From: Pleionea sp. CnH1-48
Lineage (GTDB): Bacteria > Pseudomonadota > Gammaproteobacteria > Enterobacterales > Kangiellaceae
Assembly: GCF_024124665.1 (NCBI RefSeq)
Contig: NZ_JAMXSB010000011.1
Span: forward strand, 124,001 to 188,000
Length of the DNA: 64,000 nucleotides
Direction of reading: 5' to 3'
In this document: piece by piece, positions 53,507 to 62,381 of the stretch
How the letters are laid out: the number at the start of each line of letters is the position of its first letter
Position numbering within the stretch: the first letter of the stretch is position 1
Notes under the pieces: model-generated
Seen by the model: only the letters and a program-made list of their open reading frames with translations
What the model was told of the DNA's origin: nothing
The model's database searches: none
Translations under genes and position numbers: made by a program

Positions 53507-55003
53507 ATGGGTAACGTCATAGCGACTAATGTGTCTTCGTTGAATGCACAAAGAAATTTATTTCGCTCCGGCGAAAACTTACAAACAACGTTCCAGAGAC
53601 TGTCATCAGGTCTACGCATTAACAGTGCAAAAGACGATGCAGCCGGATTACAAATCAGTAATCGCTTAACATCACAGATAGGTGGTCTAAAGCAAGCAGT
53701 TCGAAATGCTAACGATGGTATCTCTCTCGCACAAACTGCGGAGGGTGCGCTTCAAGAAGCAACCAACATTTTGCAACGAATTCGAAGCTTATCCATCCAA
53801 TCTGCAAACGGCTCTAACAGTCCTCAAGAACGCGCTGCACTTCAAGCAGAAGTCGGTCAGCTTCAAGCTGAGATTAATCGAATAGCAGACACCACTGCCT
53901 TTGGTGGAAAACGTTTGCTCGATGGAACTTTCGGCAGTCAAACTTTCCAGGTGGGATCACTTGCAAACGAAACGGTAACCGTAAGTATTGGTTCAGCTTC
54001 TGGTGATTTAATTGGCAGAAACAGTACAGAATTTGATGGCACCATATTTGGTAGTGTCTCGGCCGCGGCCAACACACCTCCAACTGCGAATGGACTTACT
54101 GCAGCAACGGTTTCGTTAACCGGTGGCCTAGGTAACGCCTCTATTGTTATTCCAAATGATGCAACGGCAAGAGAAGCTGCATTATTGGTGAACCAGGATA
54201 GTCCAGCCACAGGTGTATCTGCCGATGCACGAACCAATGTGCGCTTATCAGGTTTTGGCGTTGGTAGTATTTCTTTTGAAATTACAGGTTCCAGTGGTGC
54301 TCCAGTTAGCATTGCAGGTTCCATTGCCGATGTCACCGACTTGAGTTCTGTTGCCAACGCAATCAACCAAGTCACAGGACAAACCGGTGTGGTTGCGGTT
54401 GCTGACAACAAAGGAAACCTCAATCTTATTTCTGAAAACGGTGAAAACATTGGTATTGGAAACTTCACAACCAATAATACGACCAACACAACCGTTGATA
54501 TGATTGCGCGCAACTTTGATAACACTGCCAATGCATCTGGTGCAGCCACTGTAACTCTAACATCAGGCGGTACAGACTCTGCCCTGGTAACTGGAGTTGT
54601 GCGTCTTAATGGTGGTGGCAATGGTTTTACTTTCTCCGGTTCAACCACTCAATTCGCTGCTGGTACACAAGGTGGTTCTAGTTTAACCGCTGTTTCCAGT
54701 ATCAACGTGAGCACCCCCGAAGGTGCGCAATCATCTATTAGTATTATTGATGGAGCCATCAGCTCTATCGACGCTTTTCGAGCCAGTCTTGGTGCGGTTC
54801 AAAATCGATTGTCATCAACCATTGTAAACGTTGATAACATCGCAGAAAACGCAGCAGCAGCTCGTTCAAGAATTCGTGATACCGACTACGCACAAGAAAC
54901 GTCGGAGCTAGCGAAAAATCAGGTGCTGCAATCTGCAGGTTTATCCGTGTTAACGCAAGCTAACGCATCAAGCCAGCAAGTATTGCAGTTAATCCAAGGT
55001 TAA
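53507..55003 (+). CDS. fliC: Flagellin, first of three
   Basis: Filament subunit, 498 residues. Conserved D0/D1 N-terminus (about 1-140: [28 protein letters not shown]) and C-terminus (about 415-498: [21 protein letters not shown]). The central 270 residues are Ser/Thr/Asn-rich and carry most of the dozen N-x-S/T sequons, including the cluster NNTTNTT near 324. It is the most divergent of the three in sequence but identical in length. Ribosome site AAGGAG 6 bases before ATG. No signal peptide, as expected for export by the flagellar system. Confidence 0.98.
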   Translation: MGNVIATNVSSLNAQRNLFRSGENLQTTFQRLSSGLRINSAKDDAAGLQISNRLTSQIGGLKQAVRNANDGISLAQTAEGALQEATNILQRIRSLSIQSANGSNSPQERAALQAEVGQLQAEINRIADTTAFGGKRLLDGTFGSQTFQVGSLANETVTVSIGSASGDLIGRNSTEFDGTIFGSVSAAANTPPTANGLTAATVSLTGGLGNASIVIPNDATAREAALLVNQDSPATGVSADARTNVRLSGFGVGSISFEITGSSGAPVSIAGSIADVTDLSSVANAINQVTGQTGVVAVADNKGNLNLISENGENIGIGNFTTNNTTNTTVDMIARNFDNTANASGAATVTLTSGGTDSALVTGVVRLNGGGNGFTFSGSTTQFAAGTQGGSSLTAVSSINVSTPEGAQSSISIIDGAISSIDAFRASLGAVQNRLSSTIVNVDNIAENAAAARSRIRDTDYAQETSELAKNQVLQSAGLSVLTQANASSQQVLQLIQG

Positions 55004-55094
55004 TTTCAAACTGAGAGAGGATTTGAATGAATGAACACTGATACAAGCGACGCCCCCCTTCCGTACGACAACTGAAACATGGCGTCTCACTTTA

Positions 55095-55121
55095 CTGGCG
55101 AGTGGCAGCTCGCCAGTTTTT
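55095..55121 (+). terminator. Rho-independent terminator after the first flagellin
   Basis: CTGGCGAG-TGGCAG-CTCGCCAG followed by TTTTT: an 8-bp perfect stem, 6-base loop and T-run, 92 bases past the stop codon. Confidence 0.9.
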
Positions 55122-55689
55122 ACGTAACTACAGTTGCAGTTATGTTATAGCATTGCCTGATGTCATAGGGCAAGTTGTCGTATAAAAAATAATGATAATA
55201 ATAGTTCGGAGTAACGAATCATGCATTTGTGTGCTGTGAGTATTCTCAGTGCTCTAGTCAGCGAATATTTAAATAATGAACTCAGGCATTATTAATAAAT
55301 AACACGAATAAGAGATTGCTGGTTCTCACCAGTCTTTAAGTTACTTTGATAAGTTTGCTCACAGCAAACATTCTATTTACTCAAAGTGAGTAAATAACAC
55401 CTGTGGAAACTTTAAGAACAATAAAATTCAGATTGGTGGTCTGTTTTTTATCCTTTTAAAAAATCCGCATTAAAACTCAAAAAAGTGGTAACGATAAAGT
55501 AATTGGCGCCGATTAGTTTATTTTTACCACATTTTTTTAAAGTTGACTTAATGCATGCCGATATAAGGTGTAACACCCCACTCCACCCCTATTCTTTTTC
55601 TTGCTCTTCATAATCAAACTTTTTAGCTAAACTACGCTTTAAATCCACACGTAAAACGATCTTTTAAAATTATTTTTTTAATAAAATAT

Positions 55690-55716
55690 TAAAGTCGCAT
55701 ATCCCACAGTCGATAC
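55690..55716 (+). promoter_or_regulatory. Sigma-28 promoter of the second flagellin gene
   Basis: TAAAGTCG, 11 bases, then GTCGATAC. One base off the usual GCCGATA at -10, which may make it weaker than the third gene's promoter. Distance to ATG (about 99 bases) and the following CGTTCTCAGCG match the third flagellin. Confidence 0.8.
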
Positions 55717-55730
55717 CCATCCATGAGACG

Positions 55731-55814
55731 TTCTCAGCGGCTCACACAATAAACTTTTCAACACTTTGTAAATTTGCTTCTCAGGCAGATATCGAAGGTT
55801 AGGAGATCTACAAA
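55731..55814 (+). promoter_or_regulatory. Conserved flagellin leader, second gene
   Basis: Shares blocks with the third gene's leader: CGTTCTCAGCG, TTTCAACACTTTGTAA, a second TTCTCAG (55778), and AGGAGATCTACAAA before ATG. Conservation outside the coding region suggests an untranslated control element, perhaps acting on translation. Confidence 0.65.
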
Positions 55815-57311
55815 ATGGGTAATGTAATCCAGACGAATGTGTCGTCTTTAAATGCGCAGCGCGCGTTAACATCTTCAAATAATGACTTACGTACAAGTTT
55901 TCAGCGTTTATCTTCGGGTTTAAGAATCAACAGTGCAGCAGATGATGCTGCGGGTCTACAAATTTCAAATCGTCTAACTTCTCAGATTGGTGGTTTGGGT
56001 CAAGCCGTTCGTAACTCGAATGATGGAATTTCGTTAGCACAAACCGCAGAAGGAGCACTTCAAGAAGCAACCAATATTTTGCAGCGAATTCGAGATCTAT
56101 CCATCCAATCATCCAATGGTTCTAACAGTGCTCAAGACAGAGCAGCACTGCAACAAGAAGTGGGTCAGTTGCAAACAGAGCTCAATCGAATTGCAGAAAC
56201 CACGGCTTTTGGTGGTCGCAACTTGTTAAACGGAACCTTTGGCAGTCAGTTATTTCAGGTAGGTTCTGAAGCTAATGAAACCGTAGCAGTAAGTATTGGT
56301 TCGGCAAAAGCAACCTCTATCGGTCGCAACTCTCATGATCTCGACGGAAGTATTTTTGGAGATGCACTAGCAGCTGCCAACACCATCCCAGCAAGCAATG
56401 GATTAGCAGCAGCGGCTTCCTTTGCTGTTATTGGCAACCTGGGAGCCGCAACGCTTGCCGTCGCAGCTAATGATACGGCAGAAAATGTTGCTTTAACGGT
56501 TAACCAAAACTCTGCGACGACTGGCGTATCTGCCGATGCTCGAAATGTTATTAGATTGTCGGGATTCGGTACAGGTTCCGTATCCTTTAATTTAACGGGT
56601 GACAATACAGCAGCAGAAAGTTTTGCCGCCAGTATCACTGATACCAATGATCTAAGTGCAATGGCTGACGCTATCAACGAAAAAAGTGGTGTTACAGGAA
56701 TTACGGCTTCTGCCGATGATTCAGGAAATTTGACACTGATTAGCGAAACTGGTGACGATATTGGTATTGGTGACTACACTACCAGCAATACAACCAATAC
56801 CACAGTCACTGTTCGGTCAAGAAATTTTGCCAATACTGGTAACGCAGCGGGCTCCGCTGATGTCACTTTAACAAGCGGTGGTACAGACTCTACTTTGGCA
56901 ACAGGAATAGTTCGTATTGATGGAGGCAGAAGTGGCTTTACGTTTAGTGGTGCCAGTACTGAGTTTTCAGCAACGGCTTTAGGTGGCTCAGCGGTATCTT
57001 CCGTTGCCAGCATTGATATTGCAACAGCGGAAGGAGCGCAAGATGCATTAGGCGTCATCGATGGCGCGATTGCTTCAATTGACAGCTTTAGATCCAGCTT
57101 AGGTGCAGTTCAAAATCGTCTTAGCGCGACCATCGCTAACCTGCAAAATATTTCAGAAAATGTTTCGGCTGCTCGTTCTGCTATTCGAGACGCCGACTTT
57201 GCCCATGAAACATCTGAGCTCGCCAAAAACCAGGTATTACAACAGGCAGGCACATCAATCTTGTCTCAGGCGAATGCTTCCAGCCAATCCATATTATCCT
57301 TGTTACAATAA
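55815..57311 (+). CDS. fliC: Flagellin, second of three
   Basis: 498 residues. D0/D1 ends as in the first gene ([40 protein letters not shown]). The middle is nearly the same protein as in the third flagellin, yet codons differ widely: this copy uses AAT, AGA, TCA and TTA often. About a dozen N-x-S/T sequons, including NTTNTT in the central region. Own promoter, leader and terminator, so it is a separate transcription unit. AGGAG 10 bases before ATG. Confidence 0.98.
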   Translation: MGNVIQTNVSSLNAQRALTSSNNDLRTSFQRLSSGLRINSAADDAAGLQISNRLTSQIGGLGQAVRNSNDGISLAQTAEGALQEATNILQRIRDLSIQSSNGSNSAQDRAALQQEVGQLQTELNRIAETTAFGGRNLLNGTFGSQLFQVGSEANETVAVSIGSAKATSIGRNSHDLDGSIFGDALAAANTIPASNGLAAAASFAVIGNLGAATLAVAANDTAENVALTVNQNSATTGVSADARNVIRLSGFGTGSVSFNLTGDNTAAESFAASITDTNDLSAMADAINEKSGVTGITASADDSGNLTLISETGDDIGIGDYTTSNTTNTTVTVRSRNFANTGNAAGSADVTLTSGGTDSTLATGIVRIDGGRSGFTFSGASTEFSATALGGSAVSSVASIDIATAEGAQDALGVIDGAIASIDSFRSSLGAVQNRLSATIANLQNISENVSAARSAIRDADFAHETSELAKNQVLQQAGTSILSQANASSQSILSLLQ

Positions 57312-57328
57312 CGAACATTATCCATATT

Positions 57329-57365
57329 CACCGGTATACCTTCGGTATGCCGGTGTTTTTTCTTT
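57329..57365 (+). terminator. Rho-independent terminator after the second flagellin
   Basis: CACCGGTATACC-TTC-GGTATGCCGGTG: 12-bp stem with one mismatch or wobble pair, then TTTTTTCTTTT, 17 bases past the stop. Confidence 0.92.
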
Positions 57366-57410
57366 TCTGTACGCCTATTTTGCTTTACTCACTTCTTCTC
57401 CCCTTCTTCC

Positions 57411-57537
57411 TATACCCAAAGTATTTCAAGGTGCAGGTAGGCGGCCAGCAAGCGAGCCCCCTGAGCTTAGCTTTACTAAGTGATTGGGGTGAGTGCGCGC
57501 AGCCAACACCGCTGCACCTTGAAAGGCGACGGGTATA
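57411..57537. repeat. Dispersed palindromic repeat, copy R3
   Basis: 127 bp, same orientation as R2 and nearly identical to it: begins TATACCCAAAGTATTTCAAG, ends CTTGAAAGGCGACGGGTATA. Sits 46 bases after the second flagellin's terminator. Confidence 0.87.
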
Positions 57538-58003
57538 TATAGCTACTTTATGTACGTACACCGTTTGCTAAAAATAAATCACATAATATCTCAATTATTT
57601 TTAATAAAATCCTTATGTTGGGAATTCCCGTGCCGATAACTATCTTGTAACGGGAAAAACGCTTTCTCAGCAAGGCTAAGTATTGAGAGTACTGTCCACC
57701 AAACAGCTCCCTACTTGGCCAACCCGAGGTAAGGCATTTATCCCCAATATTTTCATATCAGCTGAAATAGTCGGCTGATATAGGTTAGATAGGTAACACC
57801 AACCTACTCTGATCACTTATACCACGTGTCTTTGCTGCCACAAGGACGTAAAAACCAGATATGGAGGCTTTTAGAGCGCAGCATAGAATTCAACTTAGAA
57901 TAGAGGTCCATAAGGGCCTTATAACAAACTCATTTAAAAATACCATTTGTTAGATCGTAAACAGCTAAGCCGTAAAAAAAAACAAAGATCTTTGAAAATA
58001 ATT

Positions 58004-58030
58004 TAAAGACGGTTTTTTTGAGGCCGATAC
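58004..58030 (+). promoter_or_regulatory. Sigma-28 promoter of the third flagellin gene
   Basis: TAAAGACG, 11 bases, then GCCGATAC. Consensus -35 and -10 and the shortest leader (about 85 bases). The 11-base gap is T-rich. Confidence 0.87.
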
Positions 58031-58043
58031 TGTGATCGAGGCG

Positions 58044-58123
58044 TTCTCAGCGCTTCACTTTCTTTCAACACTTTGTAATGTCTGTTTCTCAGACGGGCTA
58101 TCAAAGGTTCAGGAGATCTACAA
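58044..58123 (+). promoter_or_regulatory. Conserved flagellin leader, third gene
   Basis: CGTTCTCAGCG, TTTCAACACTTTGTAA, TTCTCAG (58086) and the ribosome-site block AGGTTCAGGAGATCTACAAA in the same order as the second gene. The last block is the one copied at 44383-44407. Confidence 0.65.
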
Positions 58124-59620
58124 ATGGGTAACGTTATACAAACGAACGTCGCTTCGCTTAACGCGCAGCGATCACTAAATGAGTCCAACAATTCGTTGCG
58201 ATCGAGCTTCCAGCGTCTGTCATCTGGTTTGCGCATTAACAGTGCGGCAGATGATGCGGCGGGTCTACAGATTTCAAATCGTCTGACTTCTCAGATAGGC
58301 GGTTTAGGCCAGGCAGTACGTAACGCGAATGATGGTATCTCACTAGCACAAACCGCTGAGGGTGCATTGCAGGAAGCCACCAACATTCTGCAACGTATTC
58401 GTGATCTGTCGGTGCAATCAGCCAATGGTTCAAACAGCGCGCAAGACCGAGCAGCACTACAGCAAGAGGTTGGTCAGTTGCAGACTGAGTTAAATCGTAT
58501 CTCAGAAACAACTGCATTCGGTGGACGAAATCTATTGAATGGTACTTTTGGTAGCCAGCTATTCCAGGTGGGTTCAGAAGCCAACGAAACCGTTGCAGTA
58601 AGTATCGGTTCTTCACGAGCAACTGATATTGGCCGTAACTCTGTTGACTTAGACGGTAGTATTTTTGGTGATGCGCTTGCCGCTGCCAACAGTATCCCTG
58701 CAAGTAATGGTTTGGCTGCTGCGGCATCCTTTGCTGTTATTGGTAACTTGGGTACTGCGACTTTGGCTGTTGCAGCGAATGACACTGCAGAAAATGTAGC
58801 GTTAACCGTTAACCAAAACTCTGCTAGCACAGGTGTTACTGCGGATGCTCGAAATGTTGTGCGACTTTCTGCTTTTGGTACAGGTTCTGTGTCATTCACT
58901 TTAACGGGTGACAACACAACAGCAGAAAGCTTTGCAGCCAGTATTACCGATGCTAACGACTTAAGTGCGGTTGCTGATGCCATCAACGAGAAAAGTGGTG
59001 TAACAGGTATCAGTGCTTCTGCGGATGACTCTGGTAACCTAACTTTAATCAGTGAAACCGGTGATGATATTGGTATTGGTGATTACACTACCAGTAACGG
59101 TACTAACACTACAGTAACTGTTCGTTCTCGTAACTTTGCTAACACGGCAGCTGCGGCTGGCTCTGCTGATGTCACTCTAACCAGTGGCGGCACAGACTCA
59201 ACCTTAGCAACCGGTGTTGTACGTATTGACGGTGGCCGTAGTGGTTTCACATTCAGTGGTGCAGCAACCGAGTTTGCAGCAGCGACAAGTGGTGGTTCAA
59301 CAGTATCATCCGTTGCCAGCATTGACATTGCAACTGCAGAAGGTGCTCAAGATGCTTTGGGTATCGTTGATGGTGCGATTGCTTCAATCGATAGTTTCCG
59401 TTCTAGTTTAGGTTCGGTGCAAAATCGCTTGAGTTCCACAATCAGCAACCTGCAAAACGTATCTGAAAATGTATCTTCTGCACGTTCTCGTGTAAGAGAT
59501 GCAGATTTCGCTCTGGAAACTTCAGAGTTAGCGAAAAATCAGGTACTGCAACAAGCTGGTTTATCGATTCTTTCGCAGGCTAATTCGTCTTCTCAGTCGG
59601 TATTGGCGCTTCTACAGTAA
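58124..59620 (+). CDS. fliC: Flagellin, third of three (probable major subunit)
   Basis: 498 residues, very close in protein sequence to the second flagellin, including the middle domain. Codon use is strongly biased to GGT, GTT, GCT, CGT and AAC, the pattern of highly expressed genes, and the promoter is the best of the three; both suggest it is the main filament protein. Sequons include NGTNTT in the central region. An attenuator-like hairpin, then flaG, follows downstream. Confidence 0.98.
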   Translation: MGNVIQTNVASLNAQRSLNESNNSLRSSFQRLSSGLRINSAADDAAGLQISNRLTSQIGGLGQAVRNANDGISLAQTAEGALQEATNILQRIRDLSVQSANGSNSAQDRAALQQEVGQLQTELNRISETTAFGGRNLLNGTFGSQLFQVGSEANETVAVSIGSSRATDIGRNSVDLDGSIFGDALAAANSIPASNGLAAAASFAVIGNLGTATLAVAANDTAENVALTVNQNSASTGVTADARNVVRLSAFGTGSVSFTLTGDNTTAESFAASITDANDLSAVADAINEKSGVTGISASADDSGNLTLISETGDDIGIGDYTTSNGTNTTVTVRSRNFANTAAAAGSADVTLTSGGTDSTLATGVVRIDGGRSGFTFSGAATEFAAATSGGSTVSSVASIDIATAEGAQDALGIVDGAIASIDSFRSSLGSVQNRLSSTISNLQNVSENVSSARSRVRDADFALETSELAKNQVLQQAGLSILSQANSSSQSVLALLQ

Positions 59621-59642
59621 GCTCGATAAATTAACGTTACAC

Positions 59643-59672
59643 CCGAATAAGCGCTCTTTGGCGTTTATTCGG
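59643..59672 (+). terminator. Hairpin between third flagellin and flaG
   Basis: CCGAATAA and TTATTCGG form a stem extended by GCGC/GGCG around a TCTTT loop. No T-run follows, so partial termination or mRNA 3'-end protection is more likely than full termination. Confidence 0.6.
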
Positions 59673-59694
59673 TCCAACGAGGTAAGGTGATACT

Positions 59695-60117
59695 ATGGCG
59701 ATTAGCAACGTTACAAATGATACATCTTTGCCACTCAACAAACCGAGTGGCAACAATGTGCCGTTTACCGCTGCTGAAACGTCGGCATCTCAGAAGCCAG
59801 TAGGCGATAACCCGTCTACTGATGCTCAATCTGGACAAAGAGTTAACCAGGCTGAGCAAACGGAAGAGACCATCGTTAACATCGAACAACAGGTGTCTGA
59901 TCTGAGTGACAATGCTCAACGCATTGAACGCCGCTTGCAGTTTAAAGTGGATGAAGACTCAGGAAGCACCGTGGTTTCGGTCTTTGATCGTCAAACTGAC
60001 GAGCTTATTCGGCAAATTCCGCCGGATGAGTTACTGACGTTAACTAAGCGATTAAAGCAAATTAACGAAGGCTTAACCGAAGAAACTTCTGGTTTGCTGC
60101 TACAAAGACAAGTGTAA
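59695..60117 (+). CDS. flaG: FlaG family protein
   Basis: 140 residues: disordered Ser/Thr/Asn-rich N-terminal half and the conserved FlaG C-terminal domain (FKVDEDSGSTVVSVFDRQTDELIRQIPPDE in part, ending LLLQRQV). In other polar-flagellated bacteria FlaG affects filament length. ATG with AAGGTG 6 bases upstream. Lies between the last flagellin and fliD. Confidence 0.93.
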   Translation: MAISNVTNDTSLPLNKPSGNNVPFTAAETSASQKPVGDNPSTDAQSGQRVNQAEQTEETIVNIEQQVSDLSDNAQRIERRLQFKVDEDSGSTVVSVFDRQTDELIRQIPPDELLTLTKRLKQINEGLTEETSGLLLQRQV

Positions 60118-60146
60118 ATACGGCTGACTTTGTATACAGCATAAAG

Positions 60147-60161
60147 TGGCGTGTATTTTGC
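60147..60161 (+). promoter_or_regulatory. Sigma-54 promoter for fliD-fliS-fliT
   Basis: TGGCGTGTATTTTGC: GG-N10-GC with consensus -24 and -12 elements, about 80 bases before fliD. Confidence 0.75.
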
Positions 60162-60241
60162 TGAATTAGTTTCTGAGTAGGTAAAACTACTCGGAAGCTA
60201 TGCCAGCAGGCACACATTCGAGTGAACAAAAGGTAACGACT

Positions 60242-61633
60242 ATGGGACTTCTCAGTTTTGGCGGTATAGGTTCAGGCATTGATACCAATAGCATTATTGA
60301 TGCTTTGGTCACTGCTGAAGCAACTCCCAAAAAACTTAGCCTGGATCGACGAGAAGCGAACCTTCAGTTAACTCTGTCTGGAGTAGGTTCCCTAAAGTCG
60401 GCGTTATCCGATCTGCAAACAGCTGCAAAAGCACTAAACGAAAGTACCCTGTTTGATAAACGAACGGTTAGTACCAGTACAACAACAAACTTAACGGCAT
60501 CAACTAGCAACACCGCTGTTCCAGGTAGCTACGATATTGAAGTAACCGCTCTTGCTCAAGGTTCCAAGCACCAAACATCTATTTTCGCATCCGGAAGCAG
60601 CACAACTTTTGGCGCAGGTACATTAACCTTCACCGTTGGCTCTAAGTCTTTTAATGTGACAGTGGGAGCCACCGATACGCTGGCCGATATACGCACTGCA
60701 ATCAACGATGCCAGTGACAATATAGGTGTCAACGTAAGCTTACTGAATAATGTCACTGATGGCATGACTACAGGCTCAATCTTAACCATTGATTCTACAA
60801 CAACGGGAGCAGGTAATGATTTGGCAGTTACCTTTACGGGTGACGCATCGCTTGCAGATTTATCGACCAATCTTACTAGTACTCAAACGGCGGGCGACGC
60901 AGCGGTCAAGTTTGGTGCCTTGACATCATCTAGTGCTACTAACACCTTTTCCAGTTTGATTGATGGATTGGACATTACGGTCAAAAAAGTGAATACCAGT
61001 GGCGAAACAACCACAATTACTGTCGCAAAAGATAGCTCAGGCGTCGCAACTAAAGTGAGCGAGTTTGTTGATGCTTTCAATAACTACTCTTCGATTATTA
61101 ATGGACTTAGTTCTGCCGACTCAAACGCACCAGGACTACTGTTAGGAGATGCCGTATTGCGTCAAGCTAACAATCAAATCAGAGGGTTACTAGGTACCGA
61201 AGTTACAGGGATCAACAGCGATTTTAACTCACTGGTTTCTTTGGGCGTAACAACCAACAAAGACGGAACGCTAACACTCGACTCAACCAAATTAAACAAT
61301 GCTATCAGTAGTAATATTGATGATGTTAAAACTTTATTTACCAGTAATGATGGTTTTGCAAAACAACTAGAAACTACCATTGATCGATACGTAGGAACCA
61401 ATGGTACGCTAGTTCAAAGAGAAACCTCTATCAACGAACAATTAACCGAAGTTTCTGAAGAACGAGTAGTTCTGACTGCCCGATTGGAGCAGCTTGAAGT
61501 ACGACTAAGAAGCCAGTATGCAGCGATGGATGCACTAGTCGCACAGTCCAATAGTACACAACAGTTTTTAACACAACAGCTGGCTTCCCTACCCGGATTC
61601 TCCAGCGGCAATAAATCTTCCAGCAATAGTTAA
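60242..61633 (+). CDS. fliD: Flagellar filament cap protein FliD
   Basis: Caps the growing filament and folds flagellin subunits. 463 residues: N-terminal GGIGSGIDTNSIIDALV, a Ser/Thr-rich middle with repeated beta segments, and the C-terminal coiled coil (LTARLEQLEVRLRSQYAAMD, then FLTQQLASLPGF). ATG at 60242 (MGLLSFGG) has AAGGTAA 6 bases before it; the open frame to 60200 has no support. Confidence 0.97.
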   Translation: MGLLSFGGIGSGIDTNSIIDALVTAEATPKKLSLDRREANLQLTLSGVGSLKSALSDLQTAAKALNESTLFDKRTVSTSTTTNLTASTSNTAVPGSYDIEVTALAQGSKHQTSIFASGSSTTFGAGTLTFTVGSKSFNVTVGATDTLADIRTAINDASDNIGVNVSLLNNVTDGMTTGSILTIDSTTTGAGNDLAVTFTGDASLADLSTNLTSTQTAGDAAVKFGALTSSSATNTFSSLIDGLDITVKKVNTSGETTTITVAKDSSGVATKVSEFVDAFNNYSSIINGLSSADSNAPGLLLGDAVLRQANNQIRGLLGTEVTGINSDFNSLVSLGVTTNKDGTLTLDSTKLNNAISSNIDDVKTLFTSNDGFAKQLETTIDRYVGTNGTLVQRETSINEQLTEVSEERVVLTARLEQLEVRLRSQYAAMDALVAQSNSTQQFLTQQLASLPGFSSGNKSSSNS

Positions 61634-61653
61634 TCAGATAAGGTGAAGTATCT

Positions 61654-62061
61654 ATGGGTTTAACAGGCGCACTCGCTTACAGCAAAATGAGTACCGTGAC
61701 ATCGGTAGAGTCGGCGGATCCCCACCGACTCATTCAACTGCTGATTGAAGGAGCTATAGAAAAAATCAATAAAGCCAAGTACTTTATGATGAAAGATAAT
61801 ATAGCGAAAAAAGGTGAGCACATCAGCTGGTCGATATCGATTATCGATGGCTTACGCTCCAGCCTTGACTTATCGCAAGGTGGAAGTGTTGCCCAGAACC
61901 TGGACTCGCTTTATGACTTTTGTACCTATCACTTGTGTCAAGCTAACCTGGAAAACGATATTGATAAGTTAGATGAAGTACTTGCCGTTATGAATAACAT
62001 TCGGGAAGGTTGGGAAGGTATCAGAGAACAGGCACTTGAAGAATGGAAGAACAATGGTTAA
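61654..62061 (+). CDS. fliS: Flagellin export chaperone FliS
   Basis: Binds the flagellin C-terminus in the cytoplasm before export. 135 residues, helical, with PHRLIQLLIEGAIEKINKAK and GLRSSLDLSQGG as family hallmarks. Follows fliD by 20 bases and overlaps the fliT-like gene by 19. Confidence 0.97.
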   Translation: MGLTGALAYSKMSTVTSVESADPHRLIQLLIEGAIEKINKAKYFMMKDNIAKKGEHISWSISIIDGLRSSLDLSQGGSVAQNLDSLYDFCTYHLCQANLENDIDKLDEVLAVMNNIREGWEGIREQALEEWKNNG

Positions 62062-62381
62062 AAAATTTGCCCGATGAGCTGGTTGATATTTGGGAACTCA
62101 ACAACACAATATCACAGCTAATCGATGCTGAGGAGTGGGATCAGGTCACTCACTTAACAGCGCAACGACAATCGCTTCTTGAAAGCTTCTTTTTAAGTTG
62201 GGATAGGCAGGGAGACATTGAAGTAATGATTGATTATATCAAGAGACTCCATGCATGTATTGATAAGCAAACACACCAAATTCAATCCTGCCGCAACCAA
62301 TCCATGAAGAATGTTCTAGATTTTAAAAAGTCATTTAATGCGACTCGTGCCTACGAAGACATTTCAAGACGAAAAGCATAA
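62043..62381 (+). CDS. fliT: FliT-like flagellar chaperone
   Basis: 112 residues, helical and charged (DQVTHLTAQRQSLLESFF, then CIDKQTHQIQSCRNQ). FliT chaperones FliD in enterics; sequence similarity across the family is low, so the call rests on size, helix content and position directly after fliS with a 19-base overlap. Shares one base with the next gene (TAATG). Confidence 0.8.
   Translation: MEEQWLKNLPDELVDIWELNNTISQLIDAEEWDQVTHLTAQRQSLLESFFLSWDRQGDIEVMIDYIKRLHACIDKQTHQIQSCRNQSMKNVLDFKKSFNATRAYEDISRRKA

Larger units (their letters stand above)
55004..55814. other. Spacer between first and second flagellins
   Basis: About 810 bases: a strong terminator (55095-55121), a second copy of the first flagellin's ribosome-site string GGAGTAACGAAT (55208-55219) not followed by a flagellin, a TTCTCAG at 55243, then the sigma-28 promoter and conserved leader of the second flagellin. 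No gene supported. Confidence 0.7.
57312..58123. other. Spacer between second and third flagellins
   Basis: About 810 bases: terminator (57329-57365), repeat R3 (57411-57537), an isolated sigma-28-like -10 GCCGATAA at 57632 without a matching -35, a TTCTCAG at 57664, a short palindrome ATAAGGGCCTTAT near 57919, then the third flagellin's promoter and leader. No gene supported. Confidence 0.7.

Noticed and set aside
53938-54648. A long open frame antisense to the first flagellin (and similar ones at 58474-58986 and 56333-56677)
   Set aside because: They mirror the Ser/Thr/Ala-rich codons of the flagellin genes, have no ribosome site, and their Pro/Val/Ala-rich products match no protein type.
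55220-55300. A short open frame starting ATGCATTTG after the GGAGTAACGAAT copy
   Set aside because: It encodes only about 24 residues with no resemblance to flagellin and is probably fortuitous.
55492-55515. GCCGATTA at 55508 as the second flagellin's sigma-28 promoter
   Set aside because: Its -35 is poor (TAACGATA) and it is about 300 bases from the gene; the pair at 55690/55709 has the same spacing to the leader as in the third flagellin.
38373-57537. CRISPR array or insertion sequence at the repeats
   Set aside because: Copies are kilobases apart with no spacers between, and no transposase or cas gene is present in the window.
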